Origin: DASXKD01 sp963734725
Lineage (GTDB): Bacteria > Actinomycetota > Actinomycetes > Streptosporangiales > Streptosporangiaceae
DNA: 64,000 nt
Reading direction: 5' to 3'
Assembly: GCA_963734725.1 (NCBI GenBank)
Contig: CAVTIX010000020.1
Coordinates: 1-64,000 of the forward strand
Shown here: positions 36,075 to 44,186 of the stretch, piece by piece
Layout: each line of letters opens with the position of its first letter
Numbering within the stretch: position 1 is the first letter of the stretch
Translations under genes and position numbers: made by a program
Notes under the pieces: generated by a model
Told to the model about the DNA's origin: nothing
The model's database searches: none
What the model saw: the letters and a program-made list of their open reading frames with translations, nothing else

Positions 36075-36452
36075 CTACTCGCCCAGCAGTTCCGCCAATG
36101 CCGGTGGCGGCATCGTGAGCAGGCCCTTGGCGGCGAGCAGGTGCCCGGCATGGTCGATGCACCACTCACCGGTCATCGCGGCGACGCTCCCGTCCGCGGC
36201 GACAACGCCTACCTGGCGCAGCAGGGCCGCCTCATCGGCGGCCTGGGCCAGCGCGGTCGGCGCGGACGCGCCTCCCTGGATCGCGTCCAGGCACCGCGGT
36301 CCGTAAGCACCCTCCGTGATGGCCTGGGTCGCCACCGCGCCCACCCCCGCGCGGGCCCACAGGACGTTCGCCCCAGCCGCGAACATGGCAGTCTGCACCG
36401 CGACACCGAGCAGCCCGGTCCCTGGGTCACGTGCCACGATTGAGTACGTCAC
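36075..36452 (-). CDS. DUF1028 (Ntn-hydrolase-like) protein, C-terminally shortened
   Basis: 125 residues from GTG 36452 (TYSIVARDPGTGLLGVAVQT), which is the start of DUF1028. Continues MFAAGANVLWARAGVGAVATQ, YGPRCLDAIQGG and MTGEWCIDHAGHLLAA. The family is usually 210-290 residues; here the reading ends at ALAELLGE just after the conserved GxxC region, and the usual GWSAQGNM-like part is absent. So a 3' deletion or shift has removed about half. No known function. The gene upstream on this strand is none; it faces the ECF sigma gene. Confidence 0.65.
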   Translation of the reverse strand: MTYSIVARDPGTGLLGVAVQTAMFAAGANVLWARAGVGAVATQAITEGAYGPRCLDAIQGGASAPTALAQAADEAALLRQVGVVAADGSVAAMTGEWCIDHAGHLLAAKGLLTMPPPALAELLGE

Positions 36453-36701
36453 TATGTCACCGCCTGATCCTGGCCGGCCCCTCGAGGATGCCCCCTGGCA
36501 GCGTCTGGTCCGACGCTGCCGAAGATCGTAGCCGTCGCCGTGGCCGCCGGAGTCGCCGCTACGGGCGATGAGGGAGCGGGCGCCGGACGGGGCTGCCAAG
36601 ACATGAATGCATCGTCAGCCGAAGAGCAGGCCCAGTGGCAACAATCACGTAGATTTGCGGCGCCGAGGTAAGCGTGTGGGGTCTCAGGCGGGTTAACGGT
36701 T

Positions 36702-37217
36702 GTGGGCCATGACGAAAAGGGGTTCGCCGAGTTCTTCCAGGCGAGCTGGGATCCGTGCCTGAGGGCGGTTGCCGCCAGCACCGGCGACATGCTCCTCGCC
36801 GAGGATCAGGTTGCCGAGGCGTTTGCCCGGGCCTGGGTGTCCTGGCGGAAGGTCAGCCGCCATCCGGCTCCGAGAGCGTGGGTAGTGCGTACCGCGCTCA
36901 ATGCCGGGGCGTCGTGGTGGCGCCGGCGTGCCCGCGAACTGCCGCTGGCCGATCATGACGTCGCGGCGCCTGGCAGCCCCGGCACCGGCCTGGACGCCGC
37001 GGTGCTGGCCGCGGTGCGGCGGCTGCCGGCCCGGCAGCGCGAGGTGATCGTGCTCCGCGTGTTCCTCGACCTGGATATCGAGACAACCGCCAGGGAGCTG
37101 GCGATCGCGCCGGGAACGGTCCGCGCCCACCTGTCCCGGGCCGTCACGGCCCTCCGCGACGAACTCGCCCAAGCCAACACCACGGAGGCCGATTCATGTC
37201 CGGCAACGACCAACTGA
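36702..37217 (+). CDS. ECF-family RNA polymerase sigma factor
   Basis: 171 residues, GTG at 36702 (no clear ribosome site). Region 2: FAEFFQASWDPCLRAVAAST, VAEAFARAWVSWRKV, VRTALNAGASWWRR. Region 4: AVRRLPARQREVIVLRVFLD, LDIETTARELAIAPGTVRAH, LSRAVTALRDEL. Region 2.4 and helix-turn-helix in region 4 are intact. It overlaps the next gene by 22 bases; that gene codes for a membrane protein with a short N-terminal domain and is presumably its partner or anti-sigma. ECF group SIG-E-like (SigE subset used in streptomycetes), by look only. Confidence 0.9.
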   Translation: MGHDEKGFAEFFQASWDPCLRAVAASTGDMLLAEDQVAEAFARAWVSWRKVSRHPAPRAWVVRTALNAGASWWRRRARELPLADHDVAAPGSPGTGLDAAVLAAVRRLPARQREVIVLRVFLDLDIETTARELAIAPGTVRAHLSRAVTALRDELAQANTTEADSCPATTN

Positions 37218-37909
37218 CCGACGGCGCCGAGCTGCGCGAACTGCGAGACTCCTTCTCCCGTATCCCCATGCCCGAGCGGCCGCGACTGGGAGCGATCACG
37301 GCCAGGGGCCGCGCCCGGCGGCGGCGCCGACTCGCCGGAGCCACGGGCCTGTGCGCGGCTGGCGCCGTTGCGGGTACCGTACTGGCCCTTGGCCTGACCG
37401 GGGTGGCGGGCCCGGCCCGGGCGCACAGCACGATCCGGACCGCGGCATTCACCCTCGTCAGCAACGCCAACGGCACCGCCACGCTGACCCTCAAACCGGG
37501 TGAGTTGCTCGACCCCGCCGCCCTGCAAAGCGACCTTCAGGCAAACGGCATCCCGGCGATGGTCACCTCCGGCAGCTTCTGCACCTCGGATCCGCCCCCG
37601 GCCGGGTTCTCGCAGGTTGTGTCGGTGAGTCCCCCTGGGCCGGGCACCTCGACGCCGGGATCGGGTGCGCAGCCCACGATCACGATCGACCCGTCGGCCA
37701 TGCCAGCGGGCGCAGAGCTCAGCGTTGGCTACTTCCAGCTCAGCTCAGGCGAGTACTCGGGCGAGCAGCAGGCCGACGTCGTGCTCATCGACACCAGCTC
37801 CCACACCTGCACCAGCACCCCTCCTGACCCAAACGTGCCACCCGCGGGCTACGGCCAATCTGACAGCCTGGGGGTGCTGTACGGCGGTCCCGGCCCGGCC
37901 GGGTCGTAG
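37196..37909 (+). CDS. Membrane-anchored extracytoplasmic protein, probable partner of the ECF sigma factor
   Basis: 237 residues, ATG at 37196, overlapping the sigma gene by 22 bases. A 45-residue cytosolic part (AELRELRDSFSRIPMPERPR), Arg-rich turn, helix (GATGLCAAGAVAGTVLALGL) and about 160 residues outside, with two Cys at roughly 125 and 200. No zinc (HxxxCxxC) motif of ZAS anti-sigma factors. Gene order (sigma then overlapping single-pass protein) is the usual one for a sigma/anti-sigma pair, and this N-terminus resembles the short domain of such proteins. So it may hold the sigma factor until an outside signal is sensed; unproven. Confidence 0.55.
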   Translation: MSGNDQLTDGAELRELRDSFSRIPMPERPRLGAITARGRARRRRRLAGATGLCAAGAVAGTVLALGLTGVAGPARAHSTIRTAAFTLVSNANGTATLTLKPGELLDPAALQSDLQANGIPAMVTSGSFCTSDPPPAGFSQVVSVSPPGPGTSTPGSGAQPTITIDPSAMPAGAELSVGYFQLSSGEYSGEQQADVVLIDTSSHTCTSTPPDPNVPPAGYGQSDSLGVLYGGPGPAGS

Positions 37910-37983
37910 TCAGCGGCAGGGCTGCATAGCCGCTTCTGCCCGGTGGATGGTTGACTGTGCTGAACGCACACCGGAGGTGGCTG

Positions 37984-38487
37984 ATGCCCGACGGCCTGTC
38001 ACAGCGCCCGGAAGATGTGCGGTTCATCTCCGGAGTCATCCTTGTCTCCCGCCAGCCCGAGCGGGCAGTGGGCTTCTACCGTGACGTGCTCGGGCTCCCC
38101 CTGGCTGAAGAACGGCACGGCGATACCCAGCCGCACTGGGGGTGCGAACTGGGTGACACACACTTCGCCATCCATCCTGCCGAGGACTACCCCCAAGACC
38201 CCGTCACCGGGCCAAGCCCGGTCAAGGTCGCCTTTCTGGTCTTCGACCTGTCCCGCATGATCAGCTGGCTGGACAAGTGCGGCGTCCCACTGTGCTACCC
38301 GCCCGCCAGCCTCGGCACCCAGTCACAGATCACTGCAGTGCGCGACCCAGACGGCAACCTGGTGGAGCTCAGCCAGCTCGGACCCGGCTGGCTGGACCAC
38401 CTTAAGGCACGCCGGGCCGAGGGCCACGACGTCGTATGGCGCTGGAGCGCACATCTCCGCGCCGCGCCGGAAACCGGCCCCTCCTGA
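37984..38487 (+). CDS. VOC (glyoxalase-like) family protein
   Basis: 167 residues, ATG at 37984 with GGAGG 6 bases before it. FISGVILVSRQPERAVGFYR, DVLGLPLAEERHGDT, then HWGCELGDTHFAIHPAED with His residues, and the second unit SPVKVAFLVFDLSRMISWLD with VRDPDGNLVELSQL. The Glu in LVELS and the His in THFAIH are likely metal ligands. C-terminal 25 residues are an added helix (LDHLKARRAEGHDVVWRWSA). Substrate unknown. Different from the VOC protein at 6698 in sequence and C-terminus. Confidence 0.85.
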   Translation: MPDGLSQRPEDVRFISGVILVSRQPERAVGFYRDVLGLPLAEERHGDTQPHWGCELGDTHFAIHPAEDYPQDPVTGPSPVKVAFLVFDLSRMISWLDKCGVPLCYPPASLGTQSQITAVRDPDGNLVELSQLGPGWLDHLKARRAEGHDVVWRWSAHLRAAPETGPS

Positions 38488-38638
38488 CTCCTGGCTGCCG
38501 GGGCAGCTGAACAGCCATTGAATGCATAAGGCAAGATGGCCCTAGCGGTTGTTGAGCCAGCCGCCATCCCGGCTGGCTCATGCCCAGAGGGCCCATCCCG
38601 GGATCGCGGCTCCCAGACCCGCTCGGAGGCGCCCTGTG

Positions 38639-38886
38639 GTGACCGGACCAGCGCTGCCCGACTCGGCAGAAGATCGCCCGATAGACCTGTCGGAAACCCG
38701 TGCGGTGATTGAGCAGGCCAAGGGGGTCTTGATGGCGACCTACCGGTGCGGCCCGACGAGGCGCTGGACTTGCTGCGCCGGGCATCCCAGGTCGGCGGCC
38801 TCAAGGTGCACACGCTCGCTGCGAGAGTGGTCGACCTGGCCAAGCGTGGGCTGACGATCACCGACGCCGGGCATCACAAGGCCTAA
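38639..38886 (+). pseudogene. Short ANTAR-domain RNA-binding protein, one frameshift
   Basis: GTG 38639 with GGAGG 9 bases before. Reads LPDSAEDRPIDLSETRAVIE, then QAKGVLMATYRCGP, the core of the ANTAR RNA-binding domain (the conserved AKG-L). A missing G near 38756 breaks the frame; restored, the rest reads DEALDLLRRASQVGGLKVHT and LAARVVDLA, the second and third ANTAR helices. About 82 residues in all, so it is only the ANTAR part, without a GAF or PAS sensor. Such proteins act as transcription antiterminators. Stop TAA at 38884. Possibly a read error. Confidence 0.75.
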
Positions 38887-38934
38887 GGCCATTCCGGAAT
38901 TAGATCGTCCGGGATCAGAGCTACCATCCGGCCC

Positions 38935-39768
38935 ATGACAGCAACCAACGATCCAGCCGATCCGGCGCCCGCCTGGCCCGAGGGGCAGTTCGGGCCGCAC
39001 CGGTTCTACGCCGGCGAGGGCGGCGGTAGCGCTGAGCTCCGGGGCGCCCGGTTCGACGCTGCGGACCTGCGCGGCGCCCGGTTCACCGACTGTGACCTGA
39101 CCGGCGTCACGATCCGGGACGGCTGGCTGGTGGACGTGAGCATCTCCGGTTACCTCAGCAATGTCATGGTCAACGGCGTTGACGTGACCGATTTCGTCAG
39201 CGCCGAACTGGACCGGCGGCACCCGGAGCGCGTGCAGTTCCGCAAGGGGAAGACAGCTGATGACGTCCGCGCGATATGGGACACCATCGAGCGGCTGTGG
39301 GCGGAGGCACTCGAACGAGCCGGGCGGCTGCCAGCGGCGGCGCTGACTCAGCAGGTCAATGAAGAGTGGTCATTCGCCCAGACACTGCGCCATCTGGTCT
39401 TCATCACCGACGCGTGGGCCAGCCGGACGGTGCTTGATGAGGAGATGCCCTACCATCCGCTCGGCCTGCCGCAAAGCTGGTATCCGGACGCGGACGCGGC
39501 CGCGCTCGGCATCGACCTCACCGCACAGCCGGGGTACGCCGAGATCCTGGCCGCCCGCGCCGGCCGGATGGCCGTGATGCGTCGCATCGTGGCCGGCCTG
39601 ACCGACGAAAGCCTGGGACGGCTGTGCCGGCGCTCGCCCGCTCCCGGTTACCCGGACGAGGAGCGCACGGTGGTCGATTGCATCGCCGTGGTGATGGACG
39701 AGGAGATCGAGCATTACCGGTTCGCGGTTCGCGACCTGGCCGTGCTGGAAGCCCAGAGCGCGCAATGA
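38935..39768 (+). CDS. Pentapeptide-repeat and DinB-like fusion protein
   Basis: 277 residues. N-terminal 85 residues have pentapeptide-like steps A(D/E)LRGARF-DAADLRGARF-TDCDLTGVTI. From about 110 a DinB/YfiT-like four-helix bundle: DTIERLWAEALERAGRLPAA, NEEWSFAQTLRHLVFITDAW with a His that could bind metal, YHPLGLPQSW, and EIEHYRFAVRDLAVLE with the later His. DinB proteins bind metals and often thiols; a fusion with pentapeptide repeats is found in actinomycetes. Start ATG at 38935; ribosome site weak. It follows the ANTAR gene by 48 bases. Confidence 0.8.
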   Translation: MTATNDPADPAPAWPEGQFGPHRFYAGEGGGSAELRGARFDAADLRGARFTDCDLTGVTIRDGWLVDVSISGYLSNVMVNGVDVTDFVSAELDRRHPERVQFRKGKTADDVRAIWDTIERLWAEALERAGRLPAAALTQQVNEEWSFAQTLRHLVFITDAWASRTVLDEEMPYHPLGLPQSWYPDADAAALGIDLTAQPGYAEILAARAGRMAVMRRIVAGLTDESLGRLCRRSPAPGYPDEERTVVDCIAVVMDEEIEHYRFAVRDLAVLEAQSAQ

Positions 39769-39861
39769 GCATCCAACCGCAGGTCAAGCCACGGCGTTGC
39801 CCGCCCGGCCGACAGTCCGTGACGTCACTTGCGAGGCAGTTGAGTTCCGCGGTGGTCACTA

Positions 39862-40050
39862 ATGACACGGCGATCTTCGGCTACAACCGCGGACCTGTAC
39901 GGCCGCCGGGCGCCCGAGGCCAGCGGGACGGTCGCGGGGACAGGCCCGGACAGCCGGTATCTGCTGGCGTCCCGGGGTGATGTGACCCTCTCGGCGCGGA
40001 CTGCGGAGGATCTCGCCGCTGAGATCAGGCGCGAGACCGGCGCCTGCTGA
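39862..40050 (+). CDS. Small hypothetical protein
   Basis: 62 residues from ATG 39862 (no clear ribosome site): TADLYGRRAPEASGTVAGTG, DSRYLLASRGDVTLSARTAE, DLAAEIRRETGAC. Ends TGA. No family recognised. Composition agrees with real coding sequence, but there is no other support. Confidence 0.3.
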   Translation: MTRRSSATTADLYGRRAPEASGTVAGTGPDSRYLLASRGDVTLSARTAEDLAAEIRRETGAC

Positions 40051-40137
40051 TGTGAACTTTCCGTCTAGGTTGTATCGTTGTAACTAGCGTCCGGCCCGGA
40101 GCGTGGCGAATCCCCCCCTCGCCACCTCCGGGCCGGT

Positions 40138-40335
40138 TCACGTTTCCACCTCTGGTGGCATCGGCCGGGGCTCGCGATGGTGCGGGTTCCGGCAGTCTGA
40201 TCGCACGCAGTACACCGACCCCGCCCGGAATTCGCAGCGTTCGTGCACCTGATCGCAGACCGGGCAGACGACGGGGAACTGCGCGAGATCCTGCGACCCG
40301 GGCGCGTCACCCATGCCACAAGGTAACGCCGCCAC
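40138..40335 (-). CDS. Small Cys-rich zinc-ribbon-like protein
   Basis: 65 residues on the minus strand. FPVVCPVCDQVHERCEFRAG followed by VYCVRSDCRNPHH gives CPxC, then C..C and a final CRNPHH, a likely zinc-ribbon of about 35 residues. Start may be at the first ATG (40335) or at the internal MGDAPGSQDL (40314); no clear ribosome site. No function known to me. Upstream and downstream genes lie on other strands or are far away. Confidence 0.5.
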   Translation of the reverse strand: MAALPCGMGDAPGSQDLAQFPVVCPVCDQVHERCEFRAGSVYCVRSDCRNPHHREPRPMPPEVET

Positions 40336-40412
40336 GCGGCCCAGTCTGAGGTGGCCTTAGTGAAAGTGCGCATAACCCCGGCCTAGCCGGGTAGCCGAAA
40401 GCCGCCAACAGG

Positions 40413-40454
40413 AGCCCCCGGCCTAACTACGCCCCGAAAGTCTGGCCGGGGGCT
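40413..40454. terminator. Strong terminator hairpin with T-rich tail
   Basis: AGCCCCCGGCC (40413-40423) pairs perfectly with GGCCGGGGGCT (40444-40454), 20-base loop, followed by TTCAATT. First of three hairpins in the 40.38-40.74 kb gap. Confidence 0.75.
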
Positions 40455-40541
40455 TTCAATTACCCCTTGCCGGAGCATTGGCGAAACTTGGCAAGGTCTT
40501 GATGTAACGCGGCAGCGGGCTCGATCGTTCTGGCCCTGAGG

Positions 40542-40583
40542 AGGCCCCCGCCTGAAGGTTCCCACCCTCAGACGGCGGGCCCT
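40542..40583. repeat. Imperfect hairpin in long intergenic gap
   Basis: AGGCCCCCGCCTGA (40542-40555) pairs with most of TCAGACGGCGGGCCCT (40568-40583), with one or two bulges. It has no T run. Part of a 400-base non-coding stretch between a small zinc-ribbon gene and a secreted protein gene. Confidence 0.55.
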
Positions 40584-40698
40584 AGGCCCGGGATCGCGGC
40601 CGACCGCGGTCACGGGCCGTTTCACTGCTGCTTGCCCGGGTTCGCGCGGCGGCGAGAACCACTTGGACCGGCACCCGGGCTCGGCGGACTCACTGAGT

Positions 40699-40729
40699 GC
40701 CGCGGCGGGCTTGTCCAGCCCGCCGCGGC
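40699..40729. terminator. Hairpin downstream of the secreted-protein gene
   Basis: GCCGCGGCGGGC (40699-40710) pairs perfectly over 12 bases with GCCCGCCGCGGC (40718-40729), with a 7-base loop. It stands about 60 bases past the stop of the minus-strand gene ending at 40791, so it may end that transcript. Confidence 0.75.
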
Positions 40730-40790
40730 GGCGTGTGCAAGATGTGCGGATCCATGTCCTCGAGTAAGGGAGGCCGGTCCCCCTAGCCCG

Positions 40791-41405
40791 TCAGCGTGAG
40801 ACGTGCGACAGGGGCCCCGCGTTGACCGGGAACTGCCCGGTGTTCAGCACCTGGATGCCCGCGTGCTGGATGCCGTTGAACGGCGTGACGATCGGCGCGG
40901 TGGCACCCGGCTCACAGCCCAGGTTGAACGGGACGTTGGGGTTGTTGAACCACAGGCCCAGGTGGTACTGGTGGGTCGGCGCGAACGTCGTGGTGCCCCC
41001 CGGCGACACCGAGAACGTCTCCTTGTCGAAGACACCACGGACCGTGGCGCTGCCGGTCCCGGTGGCGCCCGCGTGGATGTCGGTCTGGTACCAGGACACG
41101 CCGAACGGCGCGCCCGGCTGCTGGATGACGAACAGGTCGAAGCCGGTGTTGTGCGGCATGCCCTGGATGGTCACCTTCATGACGTCGTTCAGCGTCCCGG
41201 TCGTGATGGTGGCGTGCCCTGTGGCGTGGGGCAGGCATGCGCTGATGGCCGTCGACGAGGGCTGAAGGGCGAAGGAGAACGTCTGGCTGGTTGCGGTGGC
41301 GCTGGTCGCCACCGTGACGCTGATCGCCACGGCGACGGCGCCCGCGGTGGCCAGGGCGGCGAGCTTGGCGGGGGCTGAGGCCAGAAGACGCCGGGTCGGG
41401 TTCAT
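40791..41405 (-). CDS. Secreted protein of unknown function
   Basis: 204 residues, ATG at 41405 with AAGGGA 7 bases before. Signal peptide: ASAPAKLAALATAGAVAVAI, then SVTVATSATATS with an A-x-A-type site. The mature protein is beta-rich with Thr/Gly and holds two Cys (SACLPHATGHATI and FNLGCEPGATAP). Segments LFVIQQPGAPFGVSWYQTDI and HQYHLGLWFNNPNVPF recur in actinomycete secreted proteins I cannot name. No catalytic motif, so probably binding or structural. Alone between a hairpin and rnpB. Confidence 0.65.
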   Translation of the reverse strand: MNPTRRLLASAPAKLAALATAGAVAVAISVTVATSATATSQTFSFALQPSSTAISACLPHATGHATITTGTLNDVMKVTIQGMPHNTGFDLFVIQQPGAPFGVSWYQTDIHAGATGTGSATVRGVFDKETFSVSPGGTTTFAPTHQYHLGLWFNNPNVPFNLGCEPGATAPIVTPFNGIQHAGIQVLNTGQFPVNAGPLSHVSR

Positions 41406-41669
41406 GAGGTGGTCCCTTCTGTGTGCGCGGCGCCCGGACAGCGCCGCCGTCCGTCCCGGTCCGTGCCGCGCCCACGGCGGCAGGAACGAGGATGTGCGGC
41501 GCAATCGTCGGGATGCGGCGCGAAACCCCCCCGTGCAACCCGGACCAAAGGATGGCAAGGCTACGGTAATGCCTAGACCTCAGGTAATTAAAGAGCAGTG
41601 AGACACCGCAGTGGTTCCGGCAGGTACGGACCAAAGCCAGCGAGACGCTGCCGCCCGGCCGGGCGAGGG

Positions 41670-42084
41670 GCGAGCCGGCCTGTAGGCCGGGTTCTGTGCA
41701 CCCGCGCGAACGCGGGCCGGCGGCCATCCATCTAGGACTGCCGTTGCCGACAGCCTCGTGCGGTCTACCCGCGAGCATCGGGCGGGCCGCCCTCAACCGC
41801 TCGCGCAGGCCCCGCGCCCCGGAAGGCGCGCGGCCCTTGTGACCTTGCTCCGGGTGGGGTTTACCAAGCCGCCCGGATCACTCCGGGCGCTGGTGGTCTC
41901 TTACACCACCGTTTCACCCTTGCCCCGGCCCGGCCGAAGCCTGGCCTGGGCGGTCTGTTCTCTGTGGCACTATCCCGCGGGTCGCCCCGGGTCGGCGTTA
42001 CCGACCACCCTGCCCTGTGGAGCCCGGACCTTCCTCACCAGGCCATGACTGGCATGGCCCGGCGCGGCCGCCCGGCCGGCTCGC
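41670..42084 (-). ncRNA. rnpB: RNase P RNA (M1 RNA), bacterial type A
   Basis: About 415 bases on the minus strand. The catalytic core block corresponding to GAGGAAGGTCCGGGCTCC (plus-strand 42019-42036 in reverse) is the CR I/P4 segment found in all bacterial RNase P RNAs, and GTGTAAGAGACCACCAGC (near 41890) is the usual actinomycete P12 region. The 3' segment ACAGAACCCGGCCTACAGG, then CCGGCTCG, is the P4/P1 closing part, and the 5' end CGAGCCGGCC pairs with it to form P1. Ends are set by that P1 pairing and are good to a few bases. Processes the 5' ends of tRNAs. Confidence 0.95.
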
Positions 42085-42138
42085 CCTGTCCTCAAGGATA
42101 GGCGCTCACGCCCCGGCGGTAAGGCTCTCGCGCGAGAG

Positions 42139-42615
42139 TCACCACAGGCCGGCCGTGCCAGAGCGCCGCTCTGGGCCGTTGCCGTTGGCTGACCCGCCGC
42201 GCCCGGCAGCGGAGTCCATCGCCTGGTTGGCGAGGCGGTCGGCGTGGGTGTTGCGTGCCCGCGGCACCCAGGTGTAGGTCACCCGGCCGAGGGCACGGGC
42301 CGCCTGCCGGGCTTCGGCCGCGAGCACCCGCAGGTCGGGATGCTTGATCTGCCAGCGCCCTGACATCTGCTCGACGACGAGCTTGGAGTCCATCCGGACC
42401 TCGGTCTCGGCGCCAGGGGCGAGCCGGCCTGCCGCGCGCAGGCCGGCCAGCAGGCCCGAGTACTCGGCCACGTTGTTGGTGGCGCGGCCGATGGACTCGC
42501 TCACCTCGGCGAGCACCTCGCCCGTGGTGGCGTCCCGCACCACCGCCCCGTACCCGGCCGCCCCTGGGTTTCCACGCGATCCCCCGTCCGCCTCGACCAG
42601 CAGGCGCCGCTTCAT
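42139..42615 (-). CDS. Ribonuclease HI family protein
   Basis: 158 residues, ATG at 42615 overlapping the stop of the gene before (ATGA). RNase H fold: LLVEADGGSRGNPGAAGYGA with the first Asp, NNVAEYSGLLAGLRAA with the catalytic Glu, TEVRMDSKLVVEQMSG with the next Asp, and NTHADRLANQAMD with the last Asp. Cuts the RNA strand of RNA-DNA hybrids. The subgroup resembles the N-terminal domain of mycobacterial Rv2228c, but without the acid phosphatase half; a low-complexity Gly/Ser tail follows. Its partner gene is the zinc ribbon protein, as in mycobacteria. Confidence 0.92.
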   Translation of the reverse strand: MKRRLLVEADGGSRGNPGAAGYGAVVRDATTGEVLAEVSESIGRATNNVAEYSGLLAGLRAAGRLAPGAETEVRMDSKLVVEQMSGRWQIKHPDLRVLAAEARQAARALGRVTYTWVPRARNTHADRLANQAMDSAAGRGGSANGNGPERRSGTAGLW

Positions 42616-43346
42616 TCGTTCTGCTCGCGGACCAGGATCCGGCGGCATTCCTCGCACCTGATCACTTCATCGGGCGGCGCGGCGCGGATGCGCCCGAGGT
42701 TGACCGTGTTGAGTGACAGGTGGCAGCCTTCGCACCGGCCCTTGCGCAGGGCCGCGGCGCCCACACCGTGCTGGGCGCGCAGCCGGTCGTAGAGATCGAG
42801 CAGGTCCGCCGGCAGGCCGGCGGCGATGGCGGCGCGGCTGTCGCGGGCCTTCCCGGCCTGCTCGTCGATCTCCGCGAACGCCGCGTCGCGGCGGGCGGCG
42901 ATCTCGTCCCGCCGGCCAGCCAGCTCCGCCTGCTCCGCGCTGAGCGCGGTGCTGCGCCGGGTGACCTCCTCTGCCTGCTCCATCACCTCGAGCACGACCT
43001 CTTCCAGGTCACCCTGCCGCCGTTCCAGCGAAACGATCTCCGACTGCAGGTTCTCCAGTTCTTTGGGCGAGGAGACCTGGCCGGCGTCCAGCCGGGCGCG
43101 GTCCCGCTCGATCCGGGAGCGAACCTGGTCCACGTCACGCTCGGCCTTGGCCTGGTCCCGGGTCAGATCGCTGTCCCGCGCCTCCAGCGCGGCCAGCTCG
43201 TCGCGCAGTTCGGTGTCCCGTTGCTGTGCCGCTTCGAACTCAGCGTTCTCCGGCAGGGTGCGGCGGCGATGATCCAGGCGGCTGAGCTCGGTGTCCAGCT
43301 CGGCCAGTTCGAGGAGTTTCAGCTGCGCCTGCGGAGATGCTTCCAC
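42612..43346 (-). CDS. C4-type zinc-ribbon coiled-coil protein (DUF164 family)
   Basis: 244 residues, the Rv2229c-like family. Most of it is a coiled coil (KLLELAELDTELSRLDHRRR up to EIAARRDAAFAEIDEQAG), followed by a zinc ribbon GRCEGCHLSLNTVNLGRI and RCEECRRILV, with CxxC and CxxC. It is usually next to the RNase HI gene, here with ATGA overlap. The family is thought to bind nucleic acid or take part in RNA/lipid metabolism, but no role is proved. No signal peptide. Confidence 0.92.
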   Translation of the reverse strand: MEASPQAQLKLLELAELDTELSRLDHRRRTLPENAEFEAAQQRDTELRDELAALEARDSDLTRDQAKAERDVDQVRSRIERDRARLDAGQVSSPKELENLQSEIVSLERRQGDLEEVVLEVMEQAEEVTRRSTALSAEQAELAGRRDEIAARRDAAFAEIDEQAGKARDSRAAIAAGLPADLLDLYDRLRAQHGVGAAALRKGRCEGCHLSLNTVNLGRIRAAPPDEVIRCEECRRILVREQNE

Positions 43347-43430
43347 GAATCCACAACTTAGTGCACCGGCGGCGTCCCATGACCACGCACCGGCCGGCCC
43401 GGCTGCCGGTCCTGCCGGGGCCGGGCGGCC

Positions 43431-44186
43431 TCAGTCCGAGGGGAGGGCCAGCATCAGCACCGGCGCTGAGGACGGCGACGCGGCGCCGGCGGTCGGCTCG
43501 ACGGTGACCCCCATCCGGTCCCCCGCCGCCAGCCCGGCGACGATCATCGGCGCGGTCATGCCCTGCTTGGGCGGCGGCAGCCGCCCGGCCGACTTGATCC
43601 GGTGGGTGCCCATCAGCCACACCTGGTAGCACTCGGTCGAGGGCAGCGCCGGGAGCCGCGCGGTGGTCAGCACCAGCGCGTGGGCGGCGTGCGACATCAC
43701 TACGGTGGCCGAGCCGTGCGGGCGCGCGCGGACCGTCATGATGTCCGCGTCCGGTGCGTTCATGATGGCCGCGATCTCGCCGCTGTGCGCCTCTTGGACC
43801 CGGAGCTGATGCTGCGTGTTGATCAGCAGCGTGCCGAGCGCGAGGGCCAGCAGCATGCCGACTCCGGCGATCGCGACCGCCAGCCTCGGCGCCCGCCAGC
43901 CAATGCCATGCCAAGACCTGCGGGCCCGCTTGGTGACCCGGACCGGCGGCGGCTGCTGCCGGGTACGGGCGGCCTCGGCCAGGACCTGCCCGCGCAGCCG
44001 GCGCGGCGGCACCGCCGCGGCCGGCTCGGCCAGCCAGCCGGCGGCGTCGCGGAGGCTGGCGGCTTCGGCGCGGCACGCCTCGCAGCCGAGCAGATGGCGC
44101 TCGAACTTCTCCCGGTCGGCTTCGCCGAGCGCGTCCAGGGCGTAGGCGCCGGCCAGCGTGTGCGGGTCGGTCCGGCGGAGCCTCAT
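43431..44186 (-). CDS. rskA: RskA-type anti-sigma factor (zinc-binding ZAS)
   Basis: 251 residues, ATG at 44186 overlapping the sigma stop. N-terminal ZAS domain with His31, Cys35 and Cys38 in ERHLLGCEACRAEA, a helix at about 105-125 (RLAVAIAGVGMLLALALGTL) and a C-terminal extracytoplasmic RskA domain (GSATVVMSHAAHALVLTTAR, ECYQVWLMGTHRIKSAGRLP). It holds SigK at the membrane; regulated proteolysis releases it. In Mycobacterium tuberculosis RskA is Rv0444c next to sigK. The pair is intact here. Confidence 0.93.
   Translation of the reverse strand: MRLRRTDPHTLAGAYALDALGEADREKFERHLLGCEACRAEAASLRDAAGWLAEPAAAVPPRRLRGQVLAEAARTRQQPPPVRVTKRARRSWHGIGWRAPRLAVAIAGVGMLLALALGTLLINTQHQLRVQEAHSGEIAAIMNAPDADIMTVRARPHGSATVVMSHAAHALVLTTARLPALPSTECYQVWLMGTHRIKSAGRLPPPKQGMTAPMIVAGLAAGDRMGVTVEPTAGAASPSSAPVLMLALPSD

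Noticed and set aside
41700..42060. Open frames across the rnpB region
   Set aside because: The DNA is the RNase P RNA gene; conserved P4 and P12 segments explain it and no ribosome site or protein motif exists.
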